Part shown: in pieces, positions 14,167 to 16,089 of the stretch
How the letters are laid out: every line of letters begins with the position of its first letter
Numbering within the stretch: position 1 is the stretch's first letter
From: Pseudomonadota bacterium
GTDB lineage: Bacteria > Pseudomonadota > Alphaproteobacteria > Rhodospirillales > UBA2165
Reading direction: 5' to 3'
DNA: 16,089 nt
NCBI GenBank assembly: GCA_027592155.1
Contig: JAQCKY010000004.1
Coordinates: 1 to 16,089, forward strand
Translations under genes and position numbers: made by a program
Notes under the pieces: model-generated
The model's database searches: none
Told to the model about the DNA's origin: nothing
Seen by the model: the letters and a program-made list of their open reading frames with translations, nothing else

Positions 14167-15081
14167 GTGACGTCGAGCTCAGGGCCCGGTGTCGCGTTAA
14201 AGGGTGAAGCCATTGGTCTCGCCATCTCCGTCGAACTGCCGCTGATCGTCGTCAATTCCCAGCGGGCGGGACCGTCGACCGGCATGCCGACAAAGACCGA
14301 GCAATCGGACCTTTATCAAGCCGTGTACGGCCGCAACGCCGACGCACCGCTTGCCGTGCTGTCCGCCAACGGACCGGCCGATTGCTTCGACGTTGCGATC
14401 GAGGCCGCTCGGATTGCGACAAAATATATGACACCGGTTATTCTTCTGACCGATGGTTACATCGCCAACGCGTCGGAGCCCTGGAATATCCCCGATGTCG
14501 ACGCCTTGCCGAAATTCCCCGTAGAGTTCCGGAAAGATACGGAAAACTTCACCCCCGCCGACCGCGATCCGGAAACGCTCGCGCGAACCTGGGCAATTCC
14601 AGGTTCCACAGGCCTCTCCCATCGGATTGGCGGCATCGAGAAGTCGAGCACGACAGGAAACATCTCATACGACCCGGAAAACCATCAGATTATGACGGAT
14701 ATCCGGCGCAACAAGATCTTGGGCATTGCCAAGGATATTCCCCTGCAGGCCGTCGACTGCGGCAATGAAAGCGGGAAGATCGCCGTCGTGGGCTGGGGTT
14801 CGACTTATGGCCCGATCAGCCGCGCCGTCGAAATTCTCAACGATGATGGGCATGACGTTTCGCACATCCATATCCGCCACATTTGGCCCTTACCCTCGAA
14901 CCTCGGCGACCTTCTGCGCGGATTTGAGCAGGTGCTTGTACCGGAGATGAATACCGGTCAGCTCATCACGGTGCTCCGCGCTGAATATCTGGTCCCCGCG
15001 GAGGGATTAAACAAAGTCAACGGTCAGCCGTTTAAAGTCGCGGAAATTGAGGCAGCGCTTCGCGCGCGTCTGGAGAACTAA
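14167..15081 (+). CDS. KorA 3' fragment: alpha domain, lacking its own proper start
   Basis: The second frame is open from 13909 and is homologous from 13969 onward (SWGLLAGAQAADLKLAFAGYPITPAS, then EDEIAAACAAIGYSYAG). Its first ATG, GTG or TTG is GTG 14167, well inside the alpha domain. A protein from there (304 residues, TSSSGPGVALKGEAIGLA to the end) would lack the YPITPAS thiamine-diphosphate region. This argues against a natural two-gene split and for a broken fused gene. Later landmarks are SQRAGPSTGMPTKTEQSDL, TPVILLTDGYIAN and HIRHIWPLPSNL. The stop is 1 nt before the korB ATG. Confidence 0.75.
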   Translation: MTSSSGPGVALKGEAIGLAISVELPLIVVNSQRAGPSTGMPTKTEQSDLYQAVYGRNADAPLAVLSANGPADCFDVAIEAARIATKYMTPVILLTDGYIANASEPWNIPDVDALPKFPVEFRKDTENFTPADRDPETLARTWAIPGSTGLSHRIGGIEKSSTTGNISYDPENHQIMTDIRRNKILGIAKDIPLQAVDCGNESGKIAVVGWGSTYGPISRAVEILNDDGHDVSHIHIRHIWPLPSNLGDLLRGFEQVLVPEMNTGQLITVLRAEYLVPAEGLNKVNGQPFKVAEIEAALRARLEN

Positions 15082-15082
15082 C

Positions 15083-16089
15083 ATGAACGTGCAAACACCT
15101 CCCGAGAAACTTACCCCAAAAGACTACGCGACCGACCAGGAAGTTCGCTGGTGTCCCGGTTGCGGCGATTATGCCATTGTCCGCGCCATGCAAACCGCAT
15201 TGGCGGAGGTGCAAGCAGATCCCGATAACACGGTGTTTATCTCCGGCATCGGCTGCGCCGCTCGCTTTCCCTACTACATGGCGACTTACGGTTTTCATAC
15301 GATCCATGGCCGTGCCGCGGCATTTGCGACGGGAACCAAACTGGCGAACCCCGATCTCGATGTTTGGGTTATCTCCGGTGACGGCGATTCGCTCTCCATC
15401 GGTGGCAATCACCTGATGCATGTCCTGCGCCGGAACGTCGACCTGCAGTACATCCTGTTCAACAACGAAATCTATGGCCTCACCAAGGGTCAATATTCTC
15501 CGACCTCACGCCTGGGCACGCGCTCACCGTCCACGCCGATGGGATCGGTTGATAACCCGGTGTCGCCGGCCGTCTTTGCGCTGGGGTGTGGCGCCCGCTT
15601 CGTGGCCCGTTCGGTCGATACGAACCAAAAGCATCTGCCACAGATGTTTATCCGGGCTCAGGAGCACCGGGGTGCGTCCTTCGTCGAAATCTTCCAGAAC
15701 TGCATCGTCTATAACGACGGCGTTTATGATTACTTCACCGAGAAGAAAACTGCGGCCGATACCCAGATCATTCTGGAACACGGCAAACCGCTGATTTTTG
15801 GGACGGACCGCAACAAGGGTCTGCGCTTGAAACCCGGCCGTATCGAACTGGAAGTCGTGACGGTCGGCACGGGTGGGTTGCCGGAAGGCGACATCCTTGT
15901 TCATGACGAGACCAACCGCGTGTTAGCCTCCTTGTTGGCGGAAATGGATGCGCCGGAGTTCCCGGTCGCCCTCGGTGTGCTCTATTGTGATCCCGCACCA
16001 ACCTATGAGGCTGCCGTAAAGGCCCAGGTTGAGCAGGCCGTGGCCAAAGATCCCAACGCGAGCCTGGGTGATCTTCTCCGCCAGGGTGC
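15083..16089 (+). CDS. korB: 2-oxoacid (2-oxoglutarate) ferredoxin oxidoreductase beta subunit, partial at right edge
   Basis: Beta subunit that binds thiamine diphosphate and an iron-sulfur cluster; with KorA it forms a ferredoxin-dependent 2-oxoglutarate oxidoreductase, an alternative to the 2-oxoglutarate dehydrogenase complex. The frame is open from ATG 15083 to the end of the window, 335 codons with no stop, so the C-terminus lies outside. It shows RWCPGCGDYAIV (Cys24, Cys27), SGIGCAARFPYY (Cys58), IHGRAAAFATG, the thiamine-diphosphate motif GDGD (99-102) with NNEIYGLTKGQ (127-137), and SPTSRLGTRSP. There is 1 nt between the korA stop and this ATG, so the pair is an operon. The frame itself is intact, unlike korA. 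Confidence 0.95.
   Translation, partial: MNVQTPPEKLTPKDYATDQEVRWCPGCGDYAIVRAMQTALAEVQADPDNTVFISGIGCAARFPYYMATYGFHTIHGRAAAFATGTKLANPDLDVWVISGDGDSLSIGGNHLMHVLRRNVDLQYILFNNEIYGLTKGQYSPTSRLGTRSPSTPMGSVDNPVSPAVFALGCGARFVARSVDTNQKHLPQMFIRAQEHRGASFVEIFQNCIVYNDGVYDYFTEKKTAADTQIILEHGKPLIFGTDRNKGLRLKPGRIELEVVTVGTGGLPEGDILVHDETNRVLASLLAEMDAPEFPVALGVLYCDPAPTYEAAVKAQVEQAVAKDPNASLGDLLRQG

Larger units (their letters stand above)
13226..15081 (+). pseudogene. korA: 2-oxoacid (2-oxoglutarate) ferredoxin oxidoreductase alpha subunit, frameshifted
   Basis: This is the fused gamma-alpha subunit of a 2-oxoacid:ferredoxin oxidoreductase, which with KorB converts 2-oxoglutarate and CoA to succinyl-CoA, CO2 and reduced ferredoxin. 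The reading frame breaks. The first frame is homologous up to GLYRTVT (about 13968) and then runs out of register to a stop at 14011. Homology resumes in another frame at ISWGLLAGAQ (from 13969). The family normally has a GNxA motif exactly at this join, and it is absent. Losing about 13 nt would remove it and cause this shift; restoring 13 nt gives 1869 nt or 622 residues, a normal KorA length. Whether this is a real mutation or a sequence or assembly error cannot be told here. The kor assignment over other 2-oxoacid substrates is likely but not certain. Confidence 0.85.

Noticed and set aside
13909..15081. Natural split of the oxidoreductase into separate gamma and alpha genes
   Set aside because: The second frame has no ATG, GTG or TTG before 14167, which would cut off the YPITPAS region, and the join lacks the conserved GNxA motif. 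A broken fused gene fits better.

Overview
The window reads as a chromosomal, vertically inherited segment of an alphaproteobacterium. The gene order rplU-rpmA-obgE-proB-proA-nadD-rsfS-rlmH-gpmI-envC-ctpA-yibQ-like-rppH is one I associate with Alphaproteobacteria, especially Rhodospirillales-like lineages. Base composition is moderately GC-rich and even, and every protein gene is on the + strand. I see no insertion sequence, phage gene, CRISPR array or rRNA. The order-level assignment is an inference from memory of gene order, not a computed placement.

Layout. A tRNA-Ser(CGA) gene lies on the - strand at 36-125. An intergenic region (126-355) follows, with an AT-rich palindrome next to the tRNA, a perfect 10-bp inverted repeat, a good sigma70-type promoter, and a hairpin with a T-run in the leader of rplU. 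Genes rplU (with a lysine/alanine-rich tail) and rpmA encode ribosomal proteins L21 and L27 and end in a strong intrinsic terminator (1178-1210). obgE (GTPase) overlaps proB by 4 nt, and proA follows; proB and proA encode the first two proline-synthesis enzymes. A small two-helix membrane protein sits between proA and nadD. Then come nadD (NAD synthesis), rsfS and rlmH (ribosome silencing and 23S rRNA methylation) and gpmI (glycolysis). Next is a tight envelope group: an EnvC/LytM-type protein, the CtpA protease, and a YibQ-type divergent polysaccharide deacetylase. rppH (mRNA 5'-pyrophosphohydrolase) closes the conserved block. After 297 non-coding bases come the two subunits of a 2-oxoacid (probably 2-oxoglutarate):ferredoxin oxidoreductase; the beta gene runs off the right edge.

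How the genes work together. The left half links translation and ribosome assembly (L21, L27, Obg, RsfS, RlmH) to core metabolism (proline, NAD, glycolysis). The envC-ctpA-yibQ group acts on or regulates peptidoglycan in the periplasm. Both its LytM domain and its YibQ-type domain have lost most of the metal-ligand residues of active relatives, so regulatory rather than catalytic roles are likely. The KorAB pair would interconvert 2-oxoglutarate and succinyl-CoA with ferredoxin.

The most striking irregularity is in the alpha subunit gene. Its frame breaks at about 13968, exactly where a conserved motif is missing, which fits a deletion of about 13 nt. I found no convincing undescribed multi-gene system. 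The best leads are this lesion, the double pseudoenzyme pattern in the envelope group, the small membrane protein, and the rplU leader structure.
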